From: Pyrenochaeta sp. MPI-SDFR-AT-0127
Taxonomy: Eukaryota; Ascomycota; Dothideomycetes; Pleosporales; Cucurbitariaceae
Length of the DNA stretch: 64,000 nucleotides
Assembly: GCA_020747015.1 (NCBI GenBank)
Contig: JAGTJM010000040.1
Span: 222,871 to 286,870 of the forward strand
Direction of reading: 5' to 3'
The translations under genes and the position numbers were made by a program. Below, one piece after another: positions 45,943-56,533 of the stretch (within the stretch, counting starts at the first letter, position 1; every line of letters starts with the position of its first letter). The notes under the pieces are model-generated. The model was not told the origin of the DNA, made no database searches, and saw only the letters and a program-made list of their open reading frames with translations.

Positions 45943-46752
45943 GAAGGTCACTACCAAGCACGCAAGTCTCGCAACTTTCTTGACCTCAAGAGGTCCTTCA
46001 AAATTTTGACTACTACGGATGACTTCATCCAGTCATCTGGGCCCCGACAATAGAAACGGAAGATAGCAGAGCCAAATAAGCTAGGCAACTTCATTCACAC
46101 CAGTCATTCTGAGATACTGCAGCAACATGGCGCGTGTTACAATTGCTCTTCAGTGGTAATTAATGCTTAGAGTCTCTGAGTCTTGCCCAAGGTCCAGGAC
46201 ATGGAAGGAGCCAATACGGTGGCTTATATGCCGTTATACAATGACTCTAGACACGACGTGAGGCCGAAGGAGAAGAATTCAGGGCTGCTGCATGTATATT
46301 AAAGTTTTGGGACAATATCCGTAATGCGACATAGCAAATGATTCTGGATGGTGGGCTTGATAGACTTTCACATTCTAGAAATACCATCGAATACTCCAAC
46401 ATTATATCATCCCTTCACTCGAGCCTTAATCTGTATAGTATTGCTTTCGCAGTCGGCTTATAGCACTTCCACAAGGGCGCTCAATTTTGATTCTCTTGTC
46501 TTCTACGAGAGCCTACAAAGACTCATATATCACAAAATCCACTACGGTCTTGATATGACTACCATTCACGTACTTCAAACTCCTAACTTGCATTCCTCTA
46601 TCATGGTATCATCGAGAAAAGTTATCTGAAATCCGCCCATGCAAAATCCTACTACCCGGAACGCCGGGGATTTGCAAAACTCCACAAAAAGATGTCGTGC
46701 TCTCTACAACATTTACATAGCAACGGCTGTCCAGCATTACTTCAACGCGCCA
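45943..46752. other. Intergenic between converging genes
   Basis: About 800 bp, AT-rich. A 93-codon frame at 46348-46629 and others are featureless. I see no gene. Confidence 0.6.
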
Positions 46753-48776
46753 TTATTCTTCGTAGACCTTGACTTTTGCAGCGTACTCTTTGATATTGGA
46801 GTGTATTGTTTCTTCAATGAGTTCGCCGCGTCCGCCAGCAACTTGGAGGATGAGATCGTTTAATGAGGAACGGCCAAGGATGTCGACGTGGTCCGCTATT
46901 CGTTATCAGCATCATGTCATTCCAAGCAAAATATCGTCAGTATAAACTGAGGGCTTACCAGTATTTGGTCCACCTCTTGGGCTAAACCGATCAGGTTCAT
47001 GCAACATCTCAAATGTCTTTACTTGTACTCCAGCAGGATTGTATCGCTTGATCTTCCAACCCTTGGCACACATGTAACCTGTGCTAAGCAGGTTGACAGT
47101 CCCATCGCCCTCGCCCATTACGACGCCATGATCTACACCGGGGGTTATGAAGGCTGTGTCTAGCGTGACATTCAACCCAGACAAGGGCTCGTCGTCAGCG
47201 CGGTAGTAGTAGGCGCGTTCTGTTTCTTTACCGATGCCGTAGAAGCAGTAGATTTTGAGGCTTGGAGCGAGAGGGAGACGTGATTCGAGAGGATTCACCC
47301 ACTTTGCAGGGAGAAGCTGGTTGTCTTCTACTTGCTTCGTCGTGTGTGCAACGCCGTGCGAGTAGCTGGAGAGGATCATCTTCTTGTACCATTCCTCTGT
47401 GTTTTTAAACAGGAAGGGTAGACTGTCACCGACGGTCAAGTTCTTACTTGTCAGAGTCGAATTGCTGTTGCGAAACCGCATAAAGTTACCATATGTGACG
47501 TTCATGCCTTCCACATCGTCAGGCGCTCCATTTTCGTCACCCCATACGGCATTTCCACCAAGTGGCAACATGGAGGAAAGACCTGGCATAGCGCGGAAGA
47601 TCTCAGCCCGTTCATAGCGGGAGAGGAATTTGTCAAGACCATAGACGGCGAATGCATTGAGTTGTGCTGTATCCTTCATTTCACCACTCAGTACTGCGGG
47701 CATGTCCTTCAGAGCGCCAAGCATACAGCCACTGATGTTGATCCAGGAGTCGATATGTTCTTCTACCCAACTTGAACCGCCATTGCCGTAACCTTCTGCT
47801 TCAACCCAGTGGAGAAAGTAGTATAGTACCTGAGAGCCCATGGAGTGCGAAAGCAGAACAGCCTTTTTATCAGCTACTTTAACGGCAACTTCGATGTGTG
47901 ATTTCAAGCGCGTGAAGTACTGATCCCTGATTTCGTAGTTCATGTAGCTCATGCGCCAGTCGTATGCAGCTGTGAATGCATTTCCTGGGTCGTAACCAAT
48001 AGTGGCCAGATTCTCCAGGATCTTGTTCCATATCCAGTATCCCGTGATGAAGAAATCTGCTGCATCGAATCCCTGCGCGGCTCGTAACTTGACGCCAGGC
48101 GGATCCATTCCAGTTTCTTTATCCAGCATGATGTGTCTTTTCCAAGCAGCTTTGTCCAGGACCAACGCACGCATCATAGTCCATGAACCCCATAACCGCT
48201 TGCGAAAGTATTGTCTTGATCCTTCTTCGACACCCCAGGACTCAAGGCCAGTGGAAATGACGCCCGGGATCATAATGACGGGGTGTTTGGCCTCGATGCC
48301 TTGTTTTCGAGCATGAAGGCCGACGGCGAAGGAATCGTAGTTTACGGCGTCGCGTTCATTTTTCTACTGAGTCGAGGCAATCAGCACTCCATTCCTAGAC
48401 TCCACTTGCCGTTCTACACTTATTGCAGGTGGCTTCTTACCTGCAAGTCTTGTGCACTCCTTATGAAATTTGCTGGCAACGCATCCATTATGCTTTCCAG
48501 ATTCACATTCTCCAGGCTCTTCATGTCGATCAAATCATTACTACTTGCAAAAAAGCCTGCAACCACAAGCCCAAATAAGCCTCCAAGCACGAAGACCCAC
48601 ACATTTCTCCTCTTGCCATGTTTTCCTTTTTTCTTGAGCGTTTGAAGCTGTTCAGCTGTTATCACGCGCAGGTTCGAAGGCCGCTTTCCGTCTGATCCTG
48701 GTGAAGGTTCGCGAGAGATTTCAGATGGTGACTCGTCTCCGCCACCGCCGCCGAAGCGGCGTCTCAGGAAGGACAT
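46753..48776 (-). CDS. LRO1: Phospholipid:diacylglycerol acyltransferase (LRO1/PDAT)
   Basis: Three exons on the minus strand: 48776-48441, 48363-46959 and 46895-46753 (introns 77 and 63 bp); 627 aa. Moves a fatty acyl group from the sn-2 position of a phospholipid to diacylglycerol, making triacylglycerol in the ER. An N-terminal cytosolic basic stretch (KKKGKHGKRR) precedes one membrane anchor (VWVFVLGGLFGLVVAGFFA); the LCAT-like catalytic domain is lumenal. Motifs: HPVIMIPGVISTGLESW, the lid-type Trp region, the nucleophile elbow SHSMGS, an Asp in the GEGDGTVNLLS block and the catalytic His in the final exon (DHVDILGR). That exon is needed for the catalytic His and is easily missed, because unspliced readthrough stops soon after. 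Confidence 0.95.
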
Positions 48777-49005
48777 TTGCGGTGCAGTGAATATGAAAGG
48801 TGTGGCTCTCGGGTGACCAAGATGTTTTGCTTTCTTGCACACCCGAGCACTTCGGCATGTGACGGAATGACATCTATGATCGACGACCAGGATTCGGTAC
48901 ACTGCCAAGCCGGGGGTGCCCCCGCCATTCGCTATTCACCGTTCCGACACTCTCGGAAGTATCATCGCATCTGTCGATGCCCTCCACGCGCTAACCTTGG
49001 GTGCA

Positions 49006-49667
49006 ATGGCCGAGCAGGTCGCAAAGACAACGAGCGATGGGCCAGAGCTCCAATATATCCAATATGAGCCTGCAAAGGAAGAGCTATTCCTTCCCGTGAT
49101 CCGCCAGCTGATCTCGAAGGACCTTTCCGAGCCATACAGTATCTATGTATACAGATATTTTCTTTACCAATGGGGTGATTTGTGCTACATGGTATGCTGC
49201 TTTTCCATTGAAATGTCCCAATATTTCGCAAGGAAGATTTCGACTGACATGTTTCCCATCAGGCTCTTGATCCTCAAAACAACCTCATCGGCGTAGTAAT
49301 TTCTAAACTCGAACCACACCGCTCAGGTACCTTTCGCGGCTACATTGCCATGCTCGCCGTGCAAGAGACTTATCGCGGGCGAGGCATCGCTACAAACCTC
49401 GTCCGCATGGCTATTGACGCCATGACCTCCCGCTCTGCTGACGAAATCGTCTTGGAAACAGAGGTTTCGAACACTGCAAGTCTGAAGTTGTACGAGCGAC
49501 TGGGCTTTCTGAGGAGCAAGAGGCTGCATAGGTATTACCTGAACGGAAATGCGGCATTTAGGTTGATACTGTATTTGAAAGAAGGCACGGCGTTGAAGCG
49601 ACCGGAGCACTCGGGCCACTCGATGGGTGATATGAGGACGATGGATGAAGCAGAGATGTACTCGTGA
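49006..49667 (+). CDS. MAK3: N-terminal acetyltransferase catalytic subunit NAA30/Mak3 (NatC)
   Basis: Two exons, 49006-49191 and 49263-49667, with a 71-bp intron; 196 aa. GNAT enzyme that acetylates nascent proteins starting Met-Leu/Ile/Phe/Trp on the ribosome with NAA35 and NAA38. Motifs: EPYSIYVYRYFLYQWGDLCYM (substrate loop typical of NAA30), GVVISKLEPH, and RGYIAMLAVQETYRGRGIAT (acetyl-CoA-binding RxxGxG/A). ETEVSNTASLKLYERLGF and KRLHRYYLNGNAAFRLILYL complete the fold. The start is ATG at 49006; no earlier in-frame ATG exists. Divergent from LRO1, 229 bp away. Confidence 0.95.
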
Positions 49668-50109
49668 AAATCCAATACTTGGCATGTATATGAGTCTTAC
49701 AAAACACTCACAGAAAGTTACGATGGGCCTCATGCAAGCGGATTGCTGGTCCTGTGCTATTCGCGAAGCATGATGAGTTGGTGATCTGGCATGGGTCTGA
49801 AGATATGCCAGCTCGATGACATAGCATGACTTGTTCACAGTGTAGATATAAACTAGTTATGATCTTGAAGGTGCAGGGGTGATAGCCCTTGGAGGACAGT
49901 CTTGAATACCAGAATGCAGAGGGCCTTGGCATTTGTCACAAGCGTTGAAGTTGGTCACCAAACAGGGACGAAAGCAGTGGAAACAGTGTCGGCATGGCTT
50001 CATAATTCATGCATACATCTATCAACGAGCATTGGTATATCTACGTGACGCCATAGCTGCAGCATTACTCGTCCCTAAGTTGAACGCTAAACTGTTCACT
50101 GAGATGCAT

Positions 50110-51534
50110 TTAGGCCTTTGCGCCATTCAATGTCAAATTCTCAATCACTTTCTCTCCACCTTCCGTGCCAACGTCTACTGCTGCCTTATCCTCGCCCTCG
50201 GCATGCCCATCTGGCTTCGCCTCAACCTTCCTGCCCGGATGGAACGTGCCCTTGTCTTTCTTCTTCTTTTCCTTCTTCTTCTCACTAGGCGGCGGTGGGT
50301 ACGCCTTCGTCTCAACCTCCTTCCACGCGGGTGTCGCTTGAAATTCGGCTTGAACAGGTTCGAGCAACTTGTTGAGTGCCTTAGTAACTGCGGGCTTGAG
50401 ATCCTGTGGAATAAGAATATCGTTGACATAGTCCTCTTGCATCTGCTTGATATTGGTGTAAACGAGTGGCTCGGCGTCGCGTCGCTCAACTTCGAACCTG
50501 GCTTCACCATAGATGAGATGGCCTGCTGGCAGCAGAACGTACTCAACGAAGCTGAGAACACCGTTCTCTTCGACGACCTTAGGTGGCGCAAAGGCCTTCT
50601 TGAGCTTACGCTTTACAGCATCTGCATCGTCGAGGACATCGATCTTGGAATCAGGGTCTGATGCGCTCATCTTGCCGCCCTGGAGACCAGGAACCATGGG
50701 GTTCATCAAATGAGCACGCTCTTTGTAGCCGATCTTGGGGAGGACATCCTTTGCTAGAGCAAAAATTTTGCGCTGATCTACACCACCAAACTGTACATCG
50801 ACGTCGAGGTACTGCTCGTCAAGCGCCTGCATAAGCGGGTAGATGAGACCACTGAGTGGTGCATTCTCTGTCTGCTTGACGACCTCAGCGCCTGCCTTCT
50901 TTGCGTCGCGCTCACTTGTTATCGATGCCAACCTGAGCAGGTCCATGGCGTAATCTGAGTTCAGCTCATAGCTAGAGCCCAACACGAATTCCAACTTGTC
51001 AATTGGAACCTTGACGGCTTTCAGAAGGGCGGTGATGGTGAAGCGGTAGTACTCGGCGCGGAACTTGACGAGCTCGATGGGCGCCTTGAGGTTATCAAGG
51101 AAGCCGTGAATGTCGGCCAGGAGGATCTTGACGTGGCAGCCTGCAGCGAGGAATTGTGCGATCTTGAGGATAGGGACGAACTAGACAAGCAAGGATCAGT
51201 AAACTTTTGCACGCGACCTTCGTGGCAGAACAGGTTTGAAGAGACATACGTATCCGCAATGCGGCCTTCCAGTTGTAGCAGTGCCCCAGTAAACCTTCAA
51301 ATGGCCCTGCTTCTTCAACGCCGCCTCCATAATTTCGGGGTTCAGTACTTCCTGCAAGTTGACCTTGATGAGGGCCATTTTCTCCTCCTCTGACAAGTTC
51401 GCGCCAGGATCAACGTATGATGCATCCCGAGCCTGTTGTAATCTTGCTTTGGCATCTTTCAGTTGTGCCTGTGCCTCTTCAATCCTCTTCTCAATGACTG
51501 CGATCTCATCTTGAATCGCGACTGGGTCCGCCAT
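50110..51534 (-). CDS. TYS1: Cytosolic tyrosyl-tRNA synthetase
   Basis: Two exons on the minus strand, 51534-51250 and 51180-50110, with a 69-bp intron; 451 aa. Class I synthetase charging tRNA-Tyr. An N-terminal helical segment (IQDEIAVIEKRIEEAQAQL) precedes the Rossmann fold. HIGH-type motif as TTGRPHCGYFVP, restored by the splice; HVKILLADIHGFLDN; YELNSDYAMDLLRL; FGGVDQRKIF; the KMSKS loop as GGKMSASDPDSKID; and a Lys-rich C-terminal extension (KKKEKKKKDKG) that probably aids tRNA binding. Eukaryotic/archaeal type, not the mitochondrial one. The long plus-strand frame at 49933-50661 is a shadow of this gene. Confidence 0.96.
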
Positions 51535-52546
51535 GGTGGGGTAATGGAGGGGCAGCTGTTGTGCCAATTGAAAGTCTTGGAACAGAGTAGAAGAAAGGAG
51601 CGGTCACAGAATAGAGAGAAAGAGAAGGTCAAGCCAAAACTAGTATATATGGCTGTTCCCAAGCCCAGCTGAGGCGTGTTTGTTGTCGGTGTGTCTTGGG
51701 CGAGCTGAATGAGTCGTGGTGGGGCTGCATGGCAACAACAGAGCCAGCCTAAAAAAAGGTACCCAGGATCTAGTCCATGTCCATGCTACTGTACCACACG
51801 ACACAGCCTTATGGCTGGTTAGCGCTCTCCATGAAAAATGCACGTACACCAGCGAAGCCTGCGACACTTCAGGACGAACTTGTTATCTGAAAACACACCT
51901 TGCTAGTCTTCATCAAGACTGGGCCGTTTGAATGTGCTCGCCTGTGGGAGTCGACTTGGTCTTCGCCTTCAGCTCCTCGCCTACAAGGCGCGCGGGGCGT
52001 ACCACTTCATCAGCCTCATCCTGCAGGAGCCAGCTCTGGCTCATGTCAGAATCCTGAGGCTGGCTGGGAAATTGTCTTGGGCGTACCTTGGCATTTCGAG
52101 CGGGAAGTCGGAACAAGTTTTGAACCCCAATAATTCTCAAAAGGTTTGCTTTTTTAGGGATGTATCGATACCCAACGAAGAAGTAGCTAGGATTGTGTTG
52201 GGGTTTATCTACAGTTGGTCAATGACAAGGACACCTACTTTGCAAGGGAGCTACCTCTAGGCAGCCTGAAGAGTGCTGGCAATTGTCACGTTCTAGAAAA
52301 CATGATAATTAGAAGTGCAAATCTTGATAACAAGGGTTTTTTTGAACAATAGTAGAGCTGTCGCTCACGAAGTAGTAGCTATAGACAATCTAAATTAAAT
52401 CCACAAAGTATAAACCAGTAAAGAGTGTACCCAATCACGAAAGATAAGTATAAAACGCCGTCGCTATGCAGTAATCATTGATGTCGTCCATGTCTCTCAT
52501 TTCCTATCTCTCACTCCTCCTTACACACAATACCTCTTCTAAGCGC
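51535..52546. other. Intergenic, possible very small ORF only
   Basis: About 1 kb between two minus-strand genes. A minus-strand frame at 51913-52140 carries a 43-codon ATG ORF (MSQSWLLQDEADEVV...) with coding-like composition, but it has no known domain and no partner exon I can define, so I do not call it a gene. Confidence 0.5.
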
Positions 52547-53335
52547 TTACTGCTTCTTGCACCGAGCCAAGCAAGTGTCGACATCCTGAGCAAGGTTGGC
52601 GGGGATGGCCTTCCTGAATTGCTCAATGTTTTGTCCGTCAATGGTATTGGGAAGACCAAGGGTTGCATCAATAACGTTGGCATTAAGAGCAAAGAAGTTC
52701 TGTGCGACCTGGCTGGTACCGGGGTCTTCAGAGTTCAAAGCAGCCACAAAGGTAGCCTTTTCGCAGTTATCATTAAACTGGAAATGGATAGAGCCCTGAG
52801 GGAAGACAGTGCCTTCGAACTTGTTGAGGGTACCAGCAATTTCAGGGTTCTGACCAGCCTTGACGAGGCCATTCTCAAGGACATAGCCGAATTTGAGGTT
52901 GGCACCATCAACGAGGGTTAGAAACTCAGTTGCCCGTGGATGGACGTGCGGAGTATTGATCCCGCAGGGTTCGAGAAAACCGAGAGTGGTGCTGATTCCC
53001 AGACCAGTGAGGATGGGGAAGGTCTCGATGTTGGCAGCCTTTGTAGCTCCACCCTTCGCATTAGGTGCAGGAGTAGCATTGTTGAAAGAGAAGACAGTGA
53101 GCTTCTTCAGAGCATCTCCAGTGAGCAGAGTCTCTCCTGACGTAAGAAGACGCTGGAAGCGTTTGATCGCCGTAGGGGCTGTAAACAGATCGCGAAAGAG
53201 CGCAGCTGGGTCCTCAGCAGGTGCAGGAGCTGGGACAGGAGTTGAAGAAGGTTGGGCAGTCTGAGGTTGAGGAAGGGCCTGGACGGCACTGAAGGTCGCA
53301 AGACTGGCGACGATGACTTTGGTGATGGTGAACAT
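52547..53335 (-). CDS. Secreted cupin (germin-like / spherulin-type) protein
   Basis: Single exon, 262 aa. A clear signal peptide (TITKVIVASLATFSAVQA) is followed by a Pro/Ala linker, then one cupin_1 domain. Germin box 1 is seen as INTPHVHPRATEFLTLVDG (HxH...E metal ligands); box 2 as PQGSIHFQFN (fourth ligand His). Relatives bind Mn or Fe and include oxalate oxidases, superoxide-dismutase-like germins and stress-induced spherulins. The exact activity cannot be read from sequence; an extracellular or cell-wall location is expected. A long 3' and 5' neighbourhood without genes isolates it. Confidence 0.92.
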   Translation of the reverse strand: MFTITKVIVASLATFSAVQALPQPQTAQPSSTPVPAPAPAEDPAALFRDLFTAPTAIKRFQRLLTSGETLLTGDALKKLTVFSFNNATPAPNAKGGATKAANIETFPILTGLGISTTLGFLEPCGINTPHVHPRATEFLTLVDGANLKFGYVLENGLVKAGQNPEIAGTLNKFEGTVFPQGSIHFQFNDNCEKATFVAALNSEDPGTSQVAQNFFALNANVIDATLGLPNTIDGQNIEQFRKAIPANLAQDVDTCLARCKKQ

Positions 53336-54451
53336 GATTACTGATTAAGAAGCGAAGGTAGCTTGGACAGTAAGGAGATATGGAAATGAAGACAAATAGG
53401 AAAGTCTTGAGTATGGTTTACTGGTTATATGCAAGGAGATGATCTCTCCAACAGCATTCCACAACGCCATACTTATACCTCCATCATTGTTCCTCATTTT
53501 GCCAGCGTAATTAGATGGCTTGCACGGCTATTCCTCGACCCGAAGAATGCGGAAAGGCTGTACAGTCTTGCAGTCAGCAACTAAGATTAAGCTTAAGTTA
53601 GTGACAGGTGAGACTAGCTTAGAGAAAATTGAGCTTTGCTTAGGTATGGAGGTACTAAAGATACTGATTGGGTGTCCTTGAAACAATGTTTTCGCCCGTC
53701 AGCCTCGCAGTAGAAGTGCTGACGGGCGTGGCGTATGTCGGGATGGTCGGGCGGTGTAAGTTGTTAGGGCAGACTATCTTTGCGGAGGAAGCTGCCAAAT
53801 TGTGGACCGTCTGACCGCCGATGGCGCATCTGTCACCGATTGTTGAAAAACACCAGACGAAGGTATTGGTCGATGTTGTCGTCGTCAAATCGCTTGTTCT
53901 GCTGTTTGTTCGTCTCCCAGCACATCTTGCTCTCGCGCTGGGAGCATCCACGAGCGTGAAGGGACAAAATCTCACGACTACGAAGGCATCCAACAAGGCG
54001 CAGATATCGCGGCAACGGTGCCTTCCGTGCCAGTGCACAATATGTCATCGCCCAAACATGTCATGAGCGTTGCTAGTGTACGGGTGGTGACGAGAGCTTC
54101 CCGCAAGCCTTGCCGCTGGGGCCATTCCCAGCCTTGGCAAAGGGGCTTGTTCAGCACTGCCATAAATAGATGATCAAGGGTTCAGGATGTGACGCCAACA
54201 AACGAGCAAATTTGCTCGATCGGAGATTAAGCATGGTATTCACCTTCCAACCGTGCTTCACGTTTGTCTCATTTGCGGTGCGCTGAACAATCACACAAGT
54301 AAAAGCAGATGACATTTGGGAATACGCTATGCTAACCACAACCAAAACGCCGAACATTCGCTCGTAAATTTATACCCAAAAGCGGAAAGTCGTGAGGTTC
54401 GGGAATAGGAATCGGACCGTGGACAACGCAAACATTCGTTACCGAATAAGT
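53336..54451. other. Intergenic, no gene seen
   Basis: About 1.1 kb. Frames on both strands (53655-54038 minus, 53821-54066 plus) overlap and show no domain. The part nearest 53336 should be the cupin promoter. Confidence 0.55.
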
Positions 54452-55348
54452 CTAATCTGACTCAAATTCAAGGTCCATCAAGTCACCCCCTGTCCAAAAT
54501 GGGAGCTCGTCCAGGGTGAAAGCGTCATCACTGGGGATGGATGGTGGGCCTTTCGAGTGCACCACTCGTCCTTCATCCGGTTCCTCCACTTCTGCGATGT
54601 TGTTCGTATTGGAGAAGCCCCTGTCCTCGAAGATGAGCGAGCCCCTTCGGTCACAGGGCCCGCGCACACGGCGTCGAAGTCGACGAGCGGTTGGGTCAAC
54701 ATCGTCTAGGGGATCGTTGTCAGAGTAGCTGCTGTCACCTTCGACGCTCTGGCTGTGGGTACGCTTGAATACCCCCGCACTCCACCTCTTCTTCTTATGT
54801 CGATATCTGCGTTCCTGTTCCTCGTCTGAACTATCTTCTTCCAGTTGCAGCTCTTTGAGTCGCGCAAACACTTCAGACTTTGTTCCGCTCCTGTCACTTT
54901 TTGCGTCTTCAAAATGATCGGGATACAGGACCTCTATGTCACAATCGTAGCCTGGATCGCTATTCAGCTCTTCGAGTACAAAGTGAGCCTTTTCTGCCCG
55001 GCGCATGGGTCTCTCCTCCTCTTGTTCACTTTCATCTTCAGAATCCTCCTCATCTTCAGATTCTTGAGGAGTTGTTGCATAAGGTTGTCCGGACTCGGTG
55101 GAAGGGCGCGATGACGGCTCGAGTGATTGCGGGCGAGTGAATTTGAACTGGTGACCTTGACCAGTCGGTTCGATGAACTCTAATGGCGGAGTTTGAGCGC
55201 ACTTTGAGATGCCCATGAGTTTGTATAGCGGAGAGGTCTGGTGTGGATGAGGCGGAAAGTGAGTTTGAGTGCGAGAGCCGGGTGTCATGGGCGGCGAGGT
55301 TGGAGGGCTATTGAGCATGGCGGCTGACGGCTGGTTGTGTGTTGCCAT
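54452..55348 (-). CDS. Conserved-looking disordered acidic protein
   Basis: Single exon, 298 aa; no family recognised. The N-terminus is Pro/Ser/Thr-rich (LNSPPTSPPMTPGS) with several SP/TP sites. An acidic Glu/Asp/Ser run follows near residues 97-113 (ESEDEEDSEDE), then a helical segment (SEVFARLKELQLEEDSSDEE). A basic patch (RYRHKKKRWSAGVFKRTHSQS) and an Arg cluster (RRLRRRVRGP) come next, and the C-terminus is acidic. It could be a nuclear phosphoprotein or regulator, but that is only composition. Uninterrupted frame, a good ATG and coding-like codon use argue it is real. Confidence 0.72.
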   Translation of the reverse strand: MATHNQPSAAMLNSPPTSPPMTPGSRTQTHFPPHPHQTSPLYKLMGISKCAQTPPLEFIEPTGQGHQFKFTRPQSLEPSSRPSTESGQPYATTPQESEDEEDSEDESEQEEERPMRRAEKAHFVLEELNSDPGYDCDIEVLYPDHFEDAKSDRSGTKSEVFARLKELQLEEDSSDEEQERRYRHKKKRWSAGVFKRTHSQSVEGDSSYSDNDPLDDVDPTARRLRRRVRGPCDRRGSLIFEDRGFSNTNNIAEVEEPDEGRVVHSKGPPSIPSDDAFTLDELPFWTGGDLMDLEFESD

Positions 55349-56533
55349 AGCCTGGAGGGTGTGGTGGTGTCTTGACCGGGAAAGTTGCGTCAGGGCTGCT
55401 TGCAGCCAATGGCGGAAGCGTACGTATCAATGATCCTCTGGAAAGATTTTTGCTGATCTCAAGGAATCAAGGTCCGACAAACGTGTCTAATCTTTGAAAT
55501 ACGGAAGAGAAGTTTCGTCGACTGTATCATTCTGGAGGTGGTTTGAGGTGTTTGACTGGATGTCTGAGCGGCGAGCGCAGGCGGACAGGTGGAGAGTTTT
55601 ACAAGTCGAACCCTGCAAACGCCTTGGCTTCTTGTGCAGGTAGAATTGGGAGTGTTACAGGCAGCAATGCAGGAAGCGTAGCTCGCAGATTGGAGTAAGC
55701 CACAAATTGGAGGTCAGTTCGGGAGCAATGCGTGTGTGGTGGTCGAATGGGGGTGTGGAAGAAGAAAAAGGGCACTGGAGGAGGTCTCAATTCCCTGCCG
55801 TGTAGGAATGTGTGCGGATGGGTCGCCAATTATTCACCTGCGTCTCAGCAGTGAGCTGGCCGGCCACGGAGCGGGTCAATCTGCAGCAGCGATTTCCCTT
55901 CATGACTCCGATGCTGGCCACGATATGTGGTCGCGAACTATTAGTTGCAACGAAGACTCGGACAATCTACCTTGCGTCAGGCTGGAAAGGCGCCCAATGG
56001 GAGCGGCATCCAAAATTGCAACGCGCAGGGCGGGTAGGGTAGTGTTGGCACTACGATGGCCAGCTGGCACCGAGGACATTTGGGAGTGCTCTGCGGGGCA
56101 TCGATGCAGCACGCCAGACCGGGGCAACCGAGCCCACGCAGCAGAGGCAAAATTTGGAGCAGATGCGGCCTCGGAGGGATGAGGCTCTGTTTGGCCGCAG
56201 TTCGCCTGACGACATGAGGTTTCTAAATTGAATCGTGGTTCCTGAAGCCCCCTATATCAACTAAGAGTGCGAAGTGAGGTCGCTGGTCACGTGGTAGTGG
56301 GGAGAGACACGCTAGGCCCCCAATCCGGTTAGGCGTTCCTTCAAGTTAATCCGTTGCGTGGCATATCGAACTTTGGCCAAAGCAGCTCAGGTGGAGGCAG
56401 CAGTACCAGAGTAGTCGCCAACACCGTGTTTCTTTGTCGTTTACCTATACTTCTCTCCCTCCCCTGCTACCCTCTCCGGCATTGGAGTTGCTCTGGGTGC
56501 CACTGAAGCTGCGGCTTCGCCCTCAATTCCGCC
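55349..56533. other. Divergent intergenic region, no gene seen
   Basis: About 1.2 kb between the disordered-protein gene (minus) and alpha-COP (plus); it holds both promoters. A 148-codon frame at 55736-56182 lacks domain features. A C/T-rich stretch near 56430-56480 just before the alpha-COP start is typical of fungal core promoters. Confidence 0.55.

Noticed and set aside
49933..50661. 242-codon plus-strand ORF
   Set aside because: Lies antisense inside the TyrRS exon; its Leu/Arg-rich product is the shadow of the Lys-rich synthetase tail.
55600..55625. Another GGTTCGA-type sequence on the minus strand
   Set aside because: No stem pairing around the loop and no cloverleaf; not a tRNA.
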